64,000 nt of DNA from Axinella damicornis (lineage: Eukaryota; Porifera; Demospongiae; Axinellida; Axinellidae). The position numbers and the translations under genes are program-made. Shown in pieces: positions 1 to 11,357 of this stretch (position 1 is the first letter of the stretch; every line of letters begins with the position of its first letter). The stretch covers positions 13,758,189 through 13,822,188 of the forward strand of contig OZ007511.1 of the NCBI GenBank assembly GCA_963931865.1, in the 5' to 3' direction. Under the pieces are notes generated by a model. It was not told where the DNA came from. It did no database searches and saw only the letters and a list, made by a program, of their open reading frames with translations.

Positions 1-691
1 TTGAGTAGAGACGTAGTGATGTGAACACACATCTCACTTGCTTGTCAAGCGGCCAAAATTCGTCTGCATTGCTACTGCTGTTGAAATTTCTTGGGCAGTA
101 AAATGCATCATCGAAATCAGTGAAATACAAAACAGCTACAAGAAAGCCAGCAGTCGATATGACCCACTGCAATACGAGTTTCAGGATGTACAAAATATAC
201 ATCCAGTTCTGTTTGTAGGTGCTGAAGGCCTGTAAAAGTTGGTGCATGATTAACCAGTTCTTGTCCGAGTATTCCCCCGTCTTCTCCTCTCGAGTTCGAT
301 CCATTAGGGAGGCCTGCGTGAAGAAGAAGTCAAAGTTGCCTCCATAATGATTCAGCCACAGGTAGTGAGGTATCGCAATTAAAATTCCGTGGACCACAAT
401 GAAGGCTGGGAAATACTCGGTCATGGGGAGACTCGAAGAGCAGAAATTGTTAATGTATTCCTCCTGCTTTTCGCTGATCGCCACACCGCTGGGAGCATAG
501 CACGACACGCTGCTGCCGCGAATAAATTCGGTCACCACGTCGATCGCGGCTAGTCCGACAATCGCTGAGACCACGTACAGCGCTACGCTGTCCCAGAAGA
601 ACTCTCGCGGTAGGAACTTTCCCTCCTCCCCCTCGGGCCTGCCCTCCAGCTGTTTAGCATCACTGCCGCCTGCTCCACCAGGGATGGACAT
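1..691 (-). CDS. LRRC8/pannexin-like four-helix membrane protein, copy 1 (partial, cut by window start)
   Basis: The frame is open from an ATG at 691 to the window edge. The protein starts MSIPGGAGGSD and matches the first exon of the 4299-7965 gene over its whole visible length: TM1, extracellular loop 1 with two Cys, TM2, a cytosolic loop, TM3, and loop 2 with FYCPRN and VRCVF. The start is placed at 691 because the further-upstream ATG that is open in the paralogue is followed here by a TAG. The 5' half of the exon (about 281-691) is much closer to the paralogue than the part at 1-240, where an in-frame length change is also visible. TM4 and the cytosolic tail lie outside the window. By resemblance to LRRC8 N-termini it may form a large-pore channel in the plasma membrane; that function is inferred. 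Confidence 0.75.
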   Translation of the reverse strand, partial: MSIPGGAGGSDAKQLEGRPEGEEGKFLPREFFWDSVALYVVSAIVGLAAIDVVTEFIRGSSVSCYAPSGVAISEKQEEYINNFCSSSLPMTEYFPAFIVVHGILIAIPHYLWLNHYGGNFDFFFTQASLMDRTREEKTGEYSDKNWLIMHQLLQAFSTYKQNWMYILYILKLVLQWVISTAGFLVAVLYFTDFDDAFYCPRNFNSSSNADEFWPLDKQVRCVFTSLRLYS

Positions 692-2592
692 GGCCGGCTA
701 TAGCAGAGTTAGCGTAACCTAAAATTGCAGGGACATACCCAGTACATGTAATGCGAAGAAATTGTCTTCATTTTCCCCCCTTTGCAGCTTGGAACACCAG
801 CACAAGCAACCACAGATAAATAGCAGTAGCTAGTAGGTTAATCAACACTTTTTCAGTTATCCATGCTATAGCTGTAATACAATTGGTCATGCAGATGCAT
901 GTAACAACTGGTGCATGTAGCTAACACTTGTTCGTGGATTTGATGAAAGTTTCTATTACGTAGCTACCAAATGCACTTGAATACTTCTGAACTCTGCAGA
1001 TTATCTTCGCTCTGTGTTGCAATAGTAATAAGAGTTTAACATGCTGGGAGAATTGGGGCCACTACATGACATGGGAGCTGGTATAGTGCATGCAGCATGC
1101 GTGAGTGCAGAGACATCCAGAGTGATCCCCCAAAATGCAGCGGGTCAAGCCTGAGAACTAAACCACTAAAAGCCTGACTCAAATCGACCAGTTTGGTCCC
1201 GGTCCACTGAACCCTGATTCAAATCGGGCGATATGACAACCCGAAAGCATCTAGCTAGCAAAATAGGAGTGGCCATGCATGCGACACTTTAGGAGATCGT
1301 AATCACTAGCTGCAGCTTGCGGATACCTTCACAGTCATATCAATTTTTAGTGTTTAGTATCCAGCTATCAATTCTGCTTGTCCTGCATAATCTAGGGTCC
1401 GTTACATGTAGCTGGTCCAAAATTCCGCAGACTGCAAATTGCTGCATATGCAACTGACATAGTGGCCATGGCCATTCCAGGGTGCATGAATATGTGACTG
1501 GATATACCCACTTACACAAGTCATTCACAATCGCGTACGCACCTGACAGTAACCAAAACTCTTCTATTCTATACAATCAATCAATCAAACTTTTTATGTC
1601 ACCTGCCAGGAGCAACCAGCTCATGAGAGCTTATGAGACACACATGGTTTTACAAAAACACGCTGATAACGATAAGTAAAGTAAACGGAAACGGCACAGT
1701 ACAAGTAAACGAAGACTTAGATAGAGGAACTTCAGTACATATGCAATACAGGGTAACAAAAGAAGAGGGAGTTAGCTATATATACAGAGACAGGCAGACA
1801 GGAATTGGGGAGTGCGGGAGAGAAGTAGCTATAAATCTTTTATATAGGAGGATAAAACCATGTGGATGATCAGGATAAAGATAAAACCATGTGGATGATC
1901 AGAAGAACTTCTGGGATGCATGATAAAAGTGAGCTTAGGGATTAGCTAAGGGATAGAGAAGTAGGATTTGGGGGTGGGAGTGAAATTTCCAGCTCCAATG
2001 TCTCATTCTCACACCCTAGCTCCCTCAATACGTGCTGAAGGGGTCTGGGCACAAGACCAATACATATCCAGCTCTGTATTATTAATATTGGCTAATGCTG
2101 TGGCTTATTGGGTACCAACAATTGCAATGCGTCCACCTGAATATTATAACTACTGTGGCCACACCATCTGACATGCATATAGTAACACTGTAGATGCCAT
2201 TATTCATCCCCCTCACTATAACATCACCACTGCTAGGTATTCACCCACTCAACAGCTCATCATTATGACCAAACCTGCGGCTTTTAGACACCAACCCTCA
2301 CATGCAACTGACCAATAGGATTCCAGCAGGTGGTCATACATATCAAAATATTGTCTGGTGTGTGGTTGCACGTGCTCCAAGTCCACGTCAACAGTCAACA
2401 GTCCCATGACCGGAACTTGATTGAGAATACCTGTGGGGAAAAACTTCGGCCATTGTGTGCATGAAGCTGCCATAAGCTACTGTCTCCTGAAGTTAGACCA
2501 TAATCCAGTAGACTAGTCTAAGAGCATGGCCACTTTGTGTCTGGCTGTGTGAATAGCTCAGCAAGAGGAACTCTGAGGACGTGGATTCAGCA
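692..2592. other. intergenic, between divergent gene starts
   Basis: This stretch separates the minus-strand channel-like copy 1 (start 691) from the plus-strand small Cys-rich gene (start 2593), so it should hold both promoters. I see no convincing exon. The short open frames at 1340-1869 and 1968-2473 lack coherent composition or splice partners. A direct duplication of about 24 bp (GATAAAACCATGTGG...) lies at 1851-1902. The first 200 bp or so share blocks with the sequence upstream of the 7965 start, so the duplication included promoter-proximal DNA. Confidence 0.5.
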
Positions 2593-3862
2593 ATGAGTTG
2601 TGAGCCAACAGGTGATGGGATGAACAACCAAACGGTGAGTCTGACCACTGTGTGAAACTGATATGACTTTACCAAGCCCTCTTGCCTCCACACATACACA
2701 CACACACACATACACACACCACTCCAGGGCATCCCCACACAAGCAAAACCTCCCTCACCGCCAGAGGGCGGAGTCTCAAATGACCTGACCCGCAAGCCTG
2801 AACCACAGCCACAAGCAACACAAGGGCCCGTACAGAAGAAAGGGGTATGTAGCTATGGATTAAAAATAATTAACTAATTCTGAGCTCAAACTGAACGCAC
2901 ATGTTCACAGCACTATCTGCATGTCCAACGATCAAGAAGATAGATAGCTATGATGAGGTGAACATGGGAATCATTGAATGTTCTGTGACTGCTAGCAGGA
3001 GTTTATGAGCACCACGAAGCAGCACTAGTACTCATAAGCTAGGTGCAAGAGTGCATGATGACATCTTTGTTTTTTCACGCCGTGAAAAAACAATGATGTC
3101 ATCATGCGCTCTTGGCTAGGTGCAAATGACCTCATAGCACAATAGTAACCGTAACTCCACTTGCAGGATCTATACCAGTTTGATGGTTTAAAACCCTGTA
3201 AGATGTGGCAGGTAGTGTCCGAGATTAAGAATAAAAGCATTCTGTTTTCCCCAAACTATGAAAAAATGTTTACATTTCAGCATTGAAGTTTGTTGACACA
3301 CCTTTGTCCTATAGCTAGCTATCCGCTGGAATCATCCATCATCAGTGTTCGTGCTGTCCGCTTTCACATTCAAGTGTGTGGTGGGAACTTTGAATTAGAG
3401 CTATGCACATTTATTTTGGCTCGAAAATGTTTACCACCAAAACAATTTTCAAGTGATTCCACATGCAATTGACTCAGCAGGTGAGCAGATAAAATACAGC
3501 TGGGCGGTGCCCATCCACGGCATCCAGGCCCATGGATAGTTCTAACCTGCATGGTAGCTATTCACCATGATCAGGAAATGTATTCACTCCTACTGCAGAG
3601 GTGCATTCGTGCAGGACAGCCGGACTGCCCAAACAGGGATCGGGACGATGTTCCTCTGTGGACTGGGGACTGTTATAGATGTCACAACCGCGGGACAAAC
3701 CTTACCCCAAAACAGAAGCAGCAGAACGCAGAACACAATTCCTTCTGTGAACCATGTGCCTGGGGTTACATAAGTGGCAAGTCACTCCAATGCCCGATAC
3801 ACAAGAAGACAGCTCACCCTCCAGCAAAAGGATACAAGCCCCAAAAGGTTTACATACAGTGA
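2593..3862 (+). CDS. small Cys/His-rich protein A (3 exons, 140 aa)
   Basis: Exons are 2593-2634, 2728-2844 and 3599-3862, all joining in phase 0 with donors GTGAGT and GTATGT and acceptors ending CTCCAG and CTGCAG. Exon 1 encodes MSCEPTGDGMNNQT, exon 2 a Pro/Gln-rich linker, and exon 3 a Cys-rich C-terminus with paired C-x2-C motifs (DCYRC, FCEPC) followed by LQCPIH, ending KPQKVYIQ-stop. This suggests a small intracellular zinc-binding protein. I do not recognise the family. The order CxxC ... HxxFCxxC ... LQ(x)CPxH is shared with the gene at 10170-11094, and the middle exon is 117 bp in both, so they look like diverged paralogues. It ends 436 bp from the convergent end of the channel-like gene at 4299. 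Intron 2 holds a hairpin element at 3044-3114. Confidence 0.6.
3044..3114. repeat. short hairpin (inverted repeat) element
   Basis: Arms of about 34 bp (GCAAGAGTGCATGATGACAT... and its near-perfect complement) meet at TTTTTTCACGCCGTGAAAAA. It lies within the second intron of the small Cys-rich gene A and looks like a palindromic miniature transposon. Confidence 0.7.
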
Positions 3863-4298
3863 CTGCCATATAACATGGTAAGTAGCTGGCAAAGTATAGG
3901 ATAGAAACCTTACATGAGCCCACATAAACTCCAGGGGCAGTGTTCCTGGGTGCTTATGTGGGCAAATGTGAGGGCTCTATCTTACTTAGCCTCGCGGCCT
4001 GGGAACGAGGCTATATTACTTAGACGGTATACTTCATAGCTTGATTGGTGAGCTTTAAGTTACATGCGTGTGGAAGCCTGCCAAGATCCAACCTTCCGCT
4101 GCATTAATCACTCATGTATGGTCTATTATAGTATTGCTTGGAACCTGCATTAGTTGCTAAGCAACAAAAAAGTGTAGACCAAATATGACAATTACGTACA
4201 TAAGAAGATCAGTACCATGTGCATGTAGTACAAACAACCAAAATAAACTTGGGGCTACAAAAAATAAACTAGGGTATGTACTTACAATAACGCAAACA

Positions 4299-5363
4299 CT
4301 ATGAACTGGGTATCTCCAGTCTAGCCTCAGCCGGCTGTTCCTTCTTGCTCTGTGGCTGCGTGGGAGGGTATTTGTACACCCCGAACACAATGGAGCTCTG
4401 TGAACACCCACACGATACAGTGTACTCAAAGGGACTTTTGTGGTCTGAATGGTGGGGCTCTTTAGACGGCTTCTGGGGTGGCCACTCCGGGTCACTGGCT
4501 GCTGGATCCAGGACAACCTTCTGATCAAAAGCTTCAAAACTAAGTGGAAAAAGTTGACATGTACAAGAGAGATTGTATCAAAGAGAGAAGCAACTTTGCT
4601 TACGACTACCTGTTCAAGGCTACATCTAGCTTCGCATTGAACAGCAATTATTATCTTAGTCCAATTGTCTACTACCAGACATTGGCTATGAATGACCAAG
4701 GTACAGATTATGGAAAGGATAAATAGAATTGAAGGTTCTCTGTTACAAACTTGAGATCGGAAATCTCTTTTGCCAACGTTTTGGATACTCTATCTATGAC
4801 CACTCACTAGTCACTGGGAGGACTGTAGGATTGGAATTCATCACCCGTCATCTTTCCGGATATGTTTTTGGGGTGTATGGTGAGTAGGACACAGTTATGC
4901 GAGAGATTCTCCTTCAAAGTCACCAGAAAGAGGGTCACTGAAGTGAGATGTGGATGAAATATCTGAATGGAATGGTGGGGCAAATACCTTTATAGTATAC
5001 TTACCAGTTGTAAGGTGTAGCTCATTGTCAATTGGCCCAACCACAATGAAATCTGCCTTATGCTCTTCCGGGTCTGGATCCCAGAATGCCCACAGTCCGG
5101 AACCAAACTACAGGAAAGCTACAATCATGCATGCATGTGCTTGACAGAGATATGCACATGCAGACACATGTGTACACAGACACATGTGTACACAGACACA
5201 TGTGTACACAGACACATGTGTACACAGACACATGTGTACACAGACACATGTGTACACAGACACATGTGTACACAGACACATGTGTACACAGACACATGTG
5301 TACACAGACACATGTGTACACAGACACATGTGTACACAGACACATGTGTACACAGACACATGT

Positions 5364-5415
<52 letters not shown>

Positions 5416-5419
5416 ATGT

Positions 5420-5485
<66 letters not shown>

Positions 5486-7965
5486 CCTCATTTGAGACTG
5501 AGAGTTCTGAAGAGAGAATGTCTTCTTGACACTGCACATAAACAATGTCTGGCTCTCCGTACATTGTGCATGAAACCGGATTCTCTGGATCTGGTGCTTG
5601 GTAGAAAGGATTGAAGTTCACCACACCAACCTGTGGGATGGAATATGACAATCACATTGTGCTTTGAGGCAAAACTGGACTCTTGAGAAAGTGGTCGGAA
5701 TTGGGATGTCCAACTGAATCAACTTGCTATCATGGTACTTCGAATCCTCAACACAGATTCCACATATTGTACACTGAGTCGCCTACCTTTTGAAATATCC
5801 TAGTCAGGGCGAGAGGGATGCCACGAGAAGTTGAACCAAATGTTATGTAGATAGCGACATCATTTCGTGGAGCACGAGATGCAAATCCCAGGATGGCACC
5901 TCTTATGGTATCCGGGAGTCTCTGCAAAGTATTGTAACAGCTGTCAAATACTTGGTAGCAATTACATGTACCAGGACCGTAGGCCTGTGAACTGGCAACA
6001 TATGCATGCATATGATGAGCTTACTAGTGTGTGTTCCAGAGAATACGGTTCACGATTTGCATGAAACAGTCCACTTCGATCAGCTTTTTTCGTGAAATTC
6101 CACTTCAAGTCACGCTTGAAACCTTTCACATCCCGGGAAGTGATCAGAGCTAGATACAGTAGTTAAGAAAGAATGAAACCCAATTGTATTAGTATGTAGC
6201 AGTACGTGACACCTGCATGTAGATAATAGTAGTAACCAGGGCAAAGCTCACAAGGTGACAGGTTGTACCGGTGCAGCATACCCCCACTTGAGTAGCATAC
6301 ACACGTACAAGCGTCACTAGGGAAGGGGGCATGCCCCCGGAAACTCATGCAGATGGATTTTAGTCTTCTTAATGAGCTATGAACCATGCAGCTATTTGCA
6401 CAGTGTGGTAGCGTGAAGACAACCTGTAAGTATAATCTGGTGGCGAAGTCCAGACATCAGCCACACAAATTTAAGGTGGCGGACAGGCTGGCCTTGCCAG
6501 AGGATAAAGCTCAAAACTCATGCACTTGATGGATAACTGGACTCGAGTATGTCATCTCTGTCTTTTGGGAAAAAACGACAGGAGGCTGCTTGGCTGATTG
6601 CTCTAGTGAGCCACGTTTAGTAATCATGTGATAGCAGAGGAGGCTGGGCAATGCCTGGGTAGGCCTGACCTAGCCTCGTTCTCAGGTGCTCAGTAATTAC
6701 CGAGCAACGAGACTCATTCCCAGGCGCTCAGTAATTACCAAGCACCTGGGAACGGGCTAGGCCTGACCGTACAGGTAGCACTGTGTAGCTATGTAACAAT
6801 ATGCCCTTCAAGACCAGGCTGACTTCAAACTACTAACACAAAGCCCTCCTTTACCTCCATCAGACATAGCCAGATCTTGCTGCTGCCTGGTATGGAGGTT
6901 GGTCCTTCTCAAGTCATCATCGTTCAAGTGTTTGATATTTTCGTGGATAAGCATTTCACGAAATATGTGTCCAAGGCCACTGTCTGTTCGGAATAGTTTT
7001 AACAACAGAAAGTCGAGATTCGTATGAATGCGGGGACCACGTCCCAACCATGGAATTGTGGTGATCAGCTTGCGAAGGCAGTTCTTACACGGCCTGCAGC
7101 ACCAACTAGGCAGCAAAAGCTTACTAATATGATGTTCAGGTGATATTCCAGATTGGAAGGAAAACAGTGCTACCTCTTCAAACCCCAGCTCTGTGGAGTG
7201 GGTGCTGGCACTCCAGATCAGAGACCAGCTGAAGCAGAGGACCACAAGGGCTAGGAGGATCAAGTCGGCAATGCGGATTGTTGAGAAAAGTCGGAGAGAA
7301 GTGAAAACACATCTCACTTGCTCGTCAAGGGGCCAGAATTCATCTGAAACAGTGGCATTGTTTCGTGGGCAAAAGAACACATCATCAAAGTCTGTGAAAT
7401 AGAAAATGGCCGCTATGAATCCAGCTATTGAAATCACCCATTGGCAAGTAAGTTTTACCACGTAGAGGATGAACATCCAGTTCTGCTTGTAGGTGGTGAA
7501 CGTTTGAGTGAGCTGCTGGATAATAAGGCGGTTGTTGTTCGAGTATTCGCCTGTGTTTTCGTCTCGAGTTCGATCCATTTTCGAGGCCTGCGTAAAAAAG
7601 AAATCGAAGTTCCCTCCGTAGTGGTTCAGCCATAGGTAGTGAGGAATCGCAATTAAAATTCCGTGCACCAAGATGAAGGCTGGGATGTACTCGGTCATGG
7701 GGAGACTCGCGGAACAAAAGTTGTTAATGTATTCCTCCTGCTTTTCGCTGATCGCCACACCGCTAGGAGCATAGCACGACACGCTACTGCCGCGAATAAA
7801 TTCGGTCACCACGTCGATCGCGGCTAGTCCGATTATCGCCGAGACCACGTACAGCGCTACGCTGTCCCAGAAGAACTCTCGTGGTAGGAACTTTCCCTCC
7901 TCCCCCTCGGGCCTGCCCTCCAGCTTTTTAGCATCACTGCCGCCTGCTCCACCAGGGATGGACAT
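4299..7965 (-). CDS. LRRC8/pannexin-like four-helix membrane protein, copy 2 (7 exons, 662 aa)
   Basis: Exons in coding order: 7965-6855, 6149-6025, 5921-5787, 5630-5487, 5107-5005, 4937-4808, 4539-4299. Phases agree at every join. Exon 1 carries the membrane domain: TM1 about residues 35-57, TM2 93-113, TM3 163-190, TM4 231-253, with loop cysteines 64/84 and 199/219, a Cys cluster (CCRPCKNC) near 289-296 and LDFLLLKLFRTDSG near 317-330. The two-Cys loops and the post-TM4 motif resemble LRRC8/pannexin large-pore channels. Exons 2-7 encode a cytosolic tail with predicted alpha/beta character (DVAIYITFG, ADFIVVGPIDN) and no LRRs. Exon 6 ends TA|GTGAGT, so reading through the intron would stop at once. 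The exon-4 donor is a weaker GTTGTG that opens into a CA-repeat intron. An upstream in-frame ATG exists at 8010, but the paralogue supports 7965. Channel activity is inferred; the family call is by eye. Confidence 0.72.
5154..5484. repeat. 16-bp palindromic minisatellite followed by (CA)n
   Basis: About thirteen head-to-tail copies of ACACAGACACATGTGT (16 bp, with a self-complementary ACACATGTGT core) run to about 5366. A pure CA tract follows, interrupted once by TACACATGTGTACAC. The array fills most of intron 4 of the copy 2 channel-like gene and reaches within 3 bp of the exon-4 donor at 5487. Long open frames across it on both strands are repeat artefacts. Confidence 0.95.
6671..6759. mobile_element. 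non-autonomous palindromic transposon with 9-bp target duplication
   Basis: The 89-bp element starts TAGCCTCGTT and ends GGAACGGGCTA with partly complementary halves. It is flanked by perfect direct repeats GGCCTGACC at 6662-6670 and 6760-6768. It lies in intron 1 of the copy 2 channel-like gene and belongs to the TAGYCTCG family seen across the window. Confidence 0.85.
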
Positions 7966-10169
7966 AGTAATACCGTTGATGGATCGTGGCTGATAAATTG
8001 GCAGGAACATACCCGTGATGCGATCGCGAGTCGGCAGGAAGTAGCTACATACTTTACGTGGACACGCATGCGCATTCAGAACTCGTCCTGGCCATAACTT
8101 ACCCTAACCCCATTGCCTTGCTACTTGCTGTACCAATAGGAAACAAAATCAGTGCTCAGTTTATATGCATATTATTTTTCTGCAGTTGGAACAACTTCAC
8201 AGTCACCAGCACAAGCCAGCCAAATTTTTAATCACAGTTGTAGTATAATTATGTAGCAATACTATAGCACTCTTGCAATATTTTCTGCATGTACAGTGTG
8301 CGCATGTTACCATTGCAGTATAGCAGTATATTGTATGCGTGTTAACGTTACTATTCTTATTGTATAGCTCAGTTCATTTTCCAATCATGACATCAGCTGC
8401 CCAAGACATCAGCTGCCCAAGACATCAGCTGCCCAAGAGCACATTTCTGCCACCGTCTGTACAATGTGAAGCAGCATGGGCAGTAATTACTTTGGTCGTA
8501 CTTTAATTGGGAACGTGCATGGTGGTGGGTATACTTTGATGTGACTGTATGACCTCTGTCCCTCATGCAACACTGTCCCCGTACTGTCATACGCCATGGT
8601 AGCTTGCTAGCGCTAGCTATACAATCAATCATCATGGGGAAAATTTAGAAATACAGGGAAGGAGTAGGTGACAGCATGCAGAGCCTCAAACCACTGCACT
8701 AGCATTTGTTCTAGATAAGTTACTCCATAAACCAGGAACAATTATTAAGGAGCAGTGTATAATTATAGTCTGGTACATGTAGGTGGTCTATAAAGTTACT
8801 TTCCAAAAGGGGGCCCATGCATCATCACAGTCAATGTTCCTTCACTCGAGGCAAACTTTGCATGCAGGAAAAACATATGACTACAATTACGTCTTGTATG
8901 ATTAAGGATCCCAGAGCTAACATGCATGGGTGAGATACTGGATGTGGAGTACTGTGCAGTGTACATTGCCTGAATAGGACTCCAATGTATTAAAATGGAG
9001 CAAGCTATAATAAGCACCCTGCATGGGGAGTAAAAAGATCAAGGTTATTAACTACAATTGTGACAGGGTGATTATAAAACACCTTAGTAGTTTGTATCAT
9101 AAGCATACTTGAATTTACAGCATTGATATCGTAATGGCTGATAAACAGCCATGCAGAAGCTATATAAGACATAATTATACAACTATCATTCACCTCCTGC
9201 AGTTGGGGTAGCAATATACATCCCCTGAAATAACTTACAGAATTATTCACGTCACATCATGCATAATGAATCCGATTGCATTTTGTGCTGAACTGCACAG
9301 TCTGACAATTATTCATTAGGCACTCAATTTGCCTTCTACGTACTAATCTGTGTACATTCAGCGCAAGGGAGTATCCCTTCAGAGGTATGTGTATACAGCC
9401 ACCCTACCAATGTGATAATTATTCATTAGACGTCGACACTCATTGCTGAATCCAGTCTCTTATACACACTTTATAATATCTGCACATTCTGCATAAGGTA
9501 TAATCCCTTCTGATCTATGTTTGCAATAACTTGTAGGCCGGCAATATCGACTACACATGCACACACAGCAATTGTATACCCTAGGGAAAATCTGCAATGA
9601 TGTAACATAGCCGATAAGACAAACACGTCAGGAAACTATATTGAGTATTACATAACTCTGCTAGCGGAAGGTATAAAAGCACGATCTGACAGAGCAGCCT
9701 GAGAGGGCTACCTTTGAAACAGAATTGTGTGATACTTCATAGCACGACAGCTCAGTTCTCTGGAAAAGTTGCAGCAAGCCAGTGAGAAAATGTTATAAGG
9801 CAGTTAAATTTGCAGCTTGCAATAGAAAGATGTATATGGAAATTTGATGCAGTTAAGCACTTCATTGTATAAATATAGCTGAGTTAGAAAATGTGCCAAG
9901 CAAAAGCTTGTGATATAGGGTGGAAGTAATTGCCTGACAATGAATGGTTTTATTGCTCGGAATAATTAAACTGAACTATACTGTACTAAAATAGAGCTGT
10001 AATGAATTAGCTGCAGATTCATAAGTGTAAATACTACAATTAATGCACTGCAGAGGTCAAGTCACACCAACACACACTTGACTTGAAGGCACAGCACCCA
10101 GGCATGGTGTTTATCACATAATATTACATGTTAGCACATTTTGAAACCACAGAAATCTGAAGGACAGAC
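7966..10169. other. intergenic, between divergent gene starts
   Basis: This separates the channel-like copy 2 start (7965) from the small Cys-rich gene B start (10170), repeating the layout at 692-2592. A 16-bp unit, ACATCAGCTGCCCAAG, is repeated three times at about 8391-8438, roughly 430 bp upstream of the channel-like start. Otherwise it is AT-rich, and I see no credible exon, RNA gene or clear core promoter motif. Confidence 0.5.
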
Positions 10170-11094
10170 ATGGCCACCAAAAACAAGGTAGAGTTCTCTG
10201 CTCTATTAGTCATGCGCCTAGCATGTCTTGATACAACGCTGGTCACCTTCTCAATCACACATGCCATCATCCATCCACCTGGCTCGGTCCTACGTCTGCC
10301 CCATCCATCATGCACGATTCAATTCACTGTAGAAGTATGGGGCAAATCTTGACAGTGACTCCGGTGATGAGCTAAACAACGTGAGTTGCGCAACTCAACA
10401 CTACAAACAAGAACAACAAAGGCTGATTCTCTAAACCAAATGTCCACAGGGGCCAAAGTATCACCTGCCAAATAGGCGGCAAGGGGCCCAGAGTCTTCAA
10501 ATCCAGTACAATGATCTTTCAGACGATAACTCCTCAAGCAGCTCTTCCAGTGACGATGAGGAAAAAGTGAGTTTACACATAGTTTTGAACGCTAAATGAT
10601 TGATGCAACACAGTATTCTGAGCATACTTATGCATAATCAGTCAGGCAAAGCAGAGAAGGGGAATACTTAGCAATAATCCGAGCTACAAAATGCATGTCT
10701 AGCATTGGGGGAAACTCCCTATATAAGTCCCCATTTTATGCATAATCTTATTCATGCTATACGCATCAGCCATCCAAGCACATTATACATACCTGTGGTT
10801 ACCACATAATTTGGTCGGGAACAAGGACAACATGAGGTTATTATGATTCATGCTAGTCAGTGGGGATTTGAATTCATCACCAAACTATAGGCTATGCTAT
10901 ATGAAAGTTGTACCACATGATCACTGATAATAAACTCCTATTTCTAGCAGTGTGAGGGGTGCCTGGAAGAACATGCAAGCGTTGAGACCTGCAATGCCTA
11001 TCTCTGTGGATATGACCACGAGTTCTGCGACTACTGTAGTAACCTGCAGTACTGTCCCTGCCACCCTGAGTATGCACGCAGGCCTGGTTACTAA
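10170..11094 (+). CDS. small acidic Cys/His-rich protein B (4 exons, 109 aa)
   Basis: Exons: 10170-10187, 10333-10380, 10450-10566, 10948-11094, all phase 0, with donors GTAGAG (weak), GTGAGT and GTGAGT. The protein begins MATKNK, continues with acidic text (LDSDSGDELNN), then a 117-bp exon ending in a Ser run and DDEEK. The last exon encodes QCEGC ... HEFCDYC ... LQYCPCHPEYARRPGY-stop. The Cys/His pattern suggests zinc binding. The same motif order and the same 117-bp exon occur in gene A at 2593-3862. It ends 264 bp from the convergent end of channel-like copy 3. Exon 1 is the least certain part because it is only 18 bp long. No known family recognised. Confidence 0.55.
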
Positions 11095-11357
11095 GCAACA
11101 ACTCACTTAATGTAATAGCAATCATCAGTGGCTCTGTGGACATACATACAGCTGCTAAGATACGTAGTTTAGTTTTGAACTGACTAAAAGCCTTTTAGTT
11201 TCGAGTTTGTTTTCCAAAACTGTATAATTATTACACATTGTTTGTCGAAATTATACAGTGTTGGTCGAAATGTTTGATCGAAAACAAGAACCTTCAAGGC
11301 AAGTGTAAAAGCAGAAGCAAGTGAAAGATACAAAGCAAAGAAAAGTTTTCACAAAAA

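Noticed and set aside
4544..4726. Plus-strand frame reading KVDMYKRDCIKERSNFAYDY
   Set aside because: It has no good acceptor or upstream partner and lies opposite the intron next to the minus-strand last exon of channel-like copy 2.
4808..4937. TAG at the end of this exon taken as the end of channel-like copy 2
   Set aside because: The TAG overlaps a perfect GTGAGT donor, and splicing to 4539 continues the frame with a domain that also follows in copy 3.
5154..5370. Regular repeats suggesting a CRISPR array
   Set aside because: Units are directly adjacent with no unique spacers, and the window is eukaryotic.
5058..5651. Overlapping long open frames on both strands (up to 197 aa) rich in Cys/Val or Thr/His
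   Set aside because: They are translations of the ACACATGTGT minisatellite and CA repeat. Only the exon 4 part (5487-5630, minus) is supported, by splice sites and by the paralogue.
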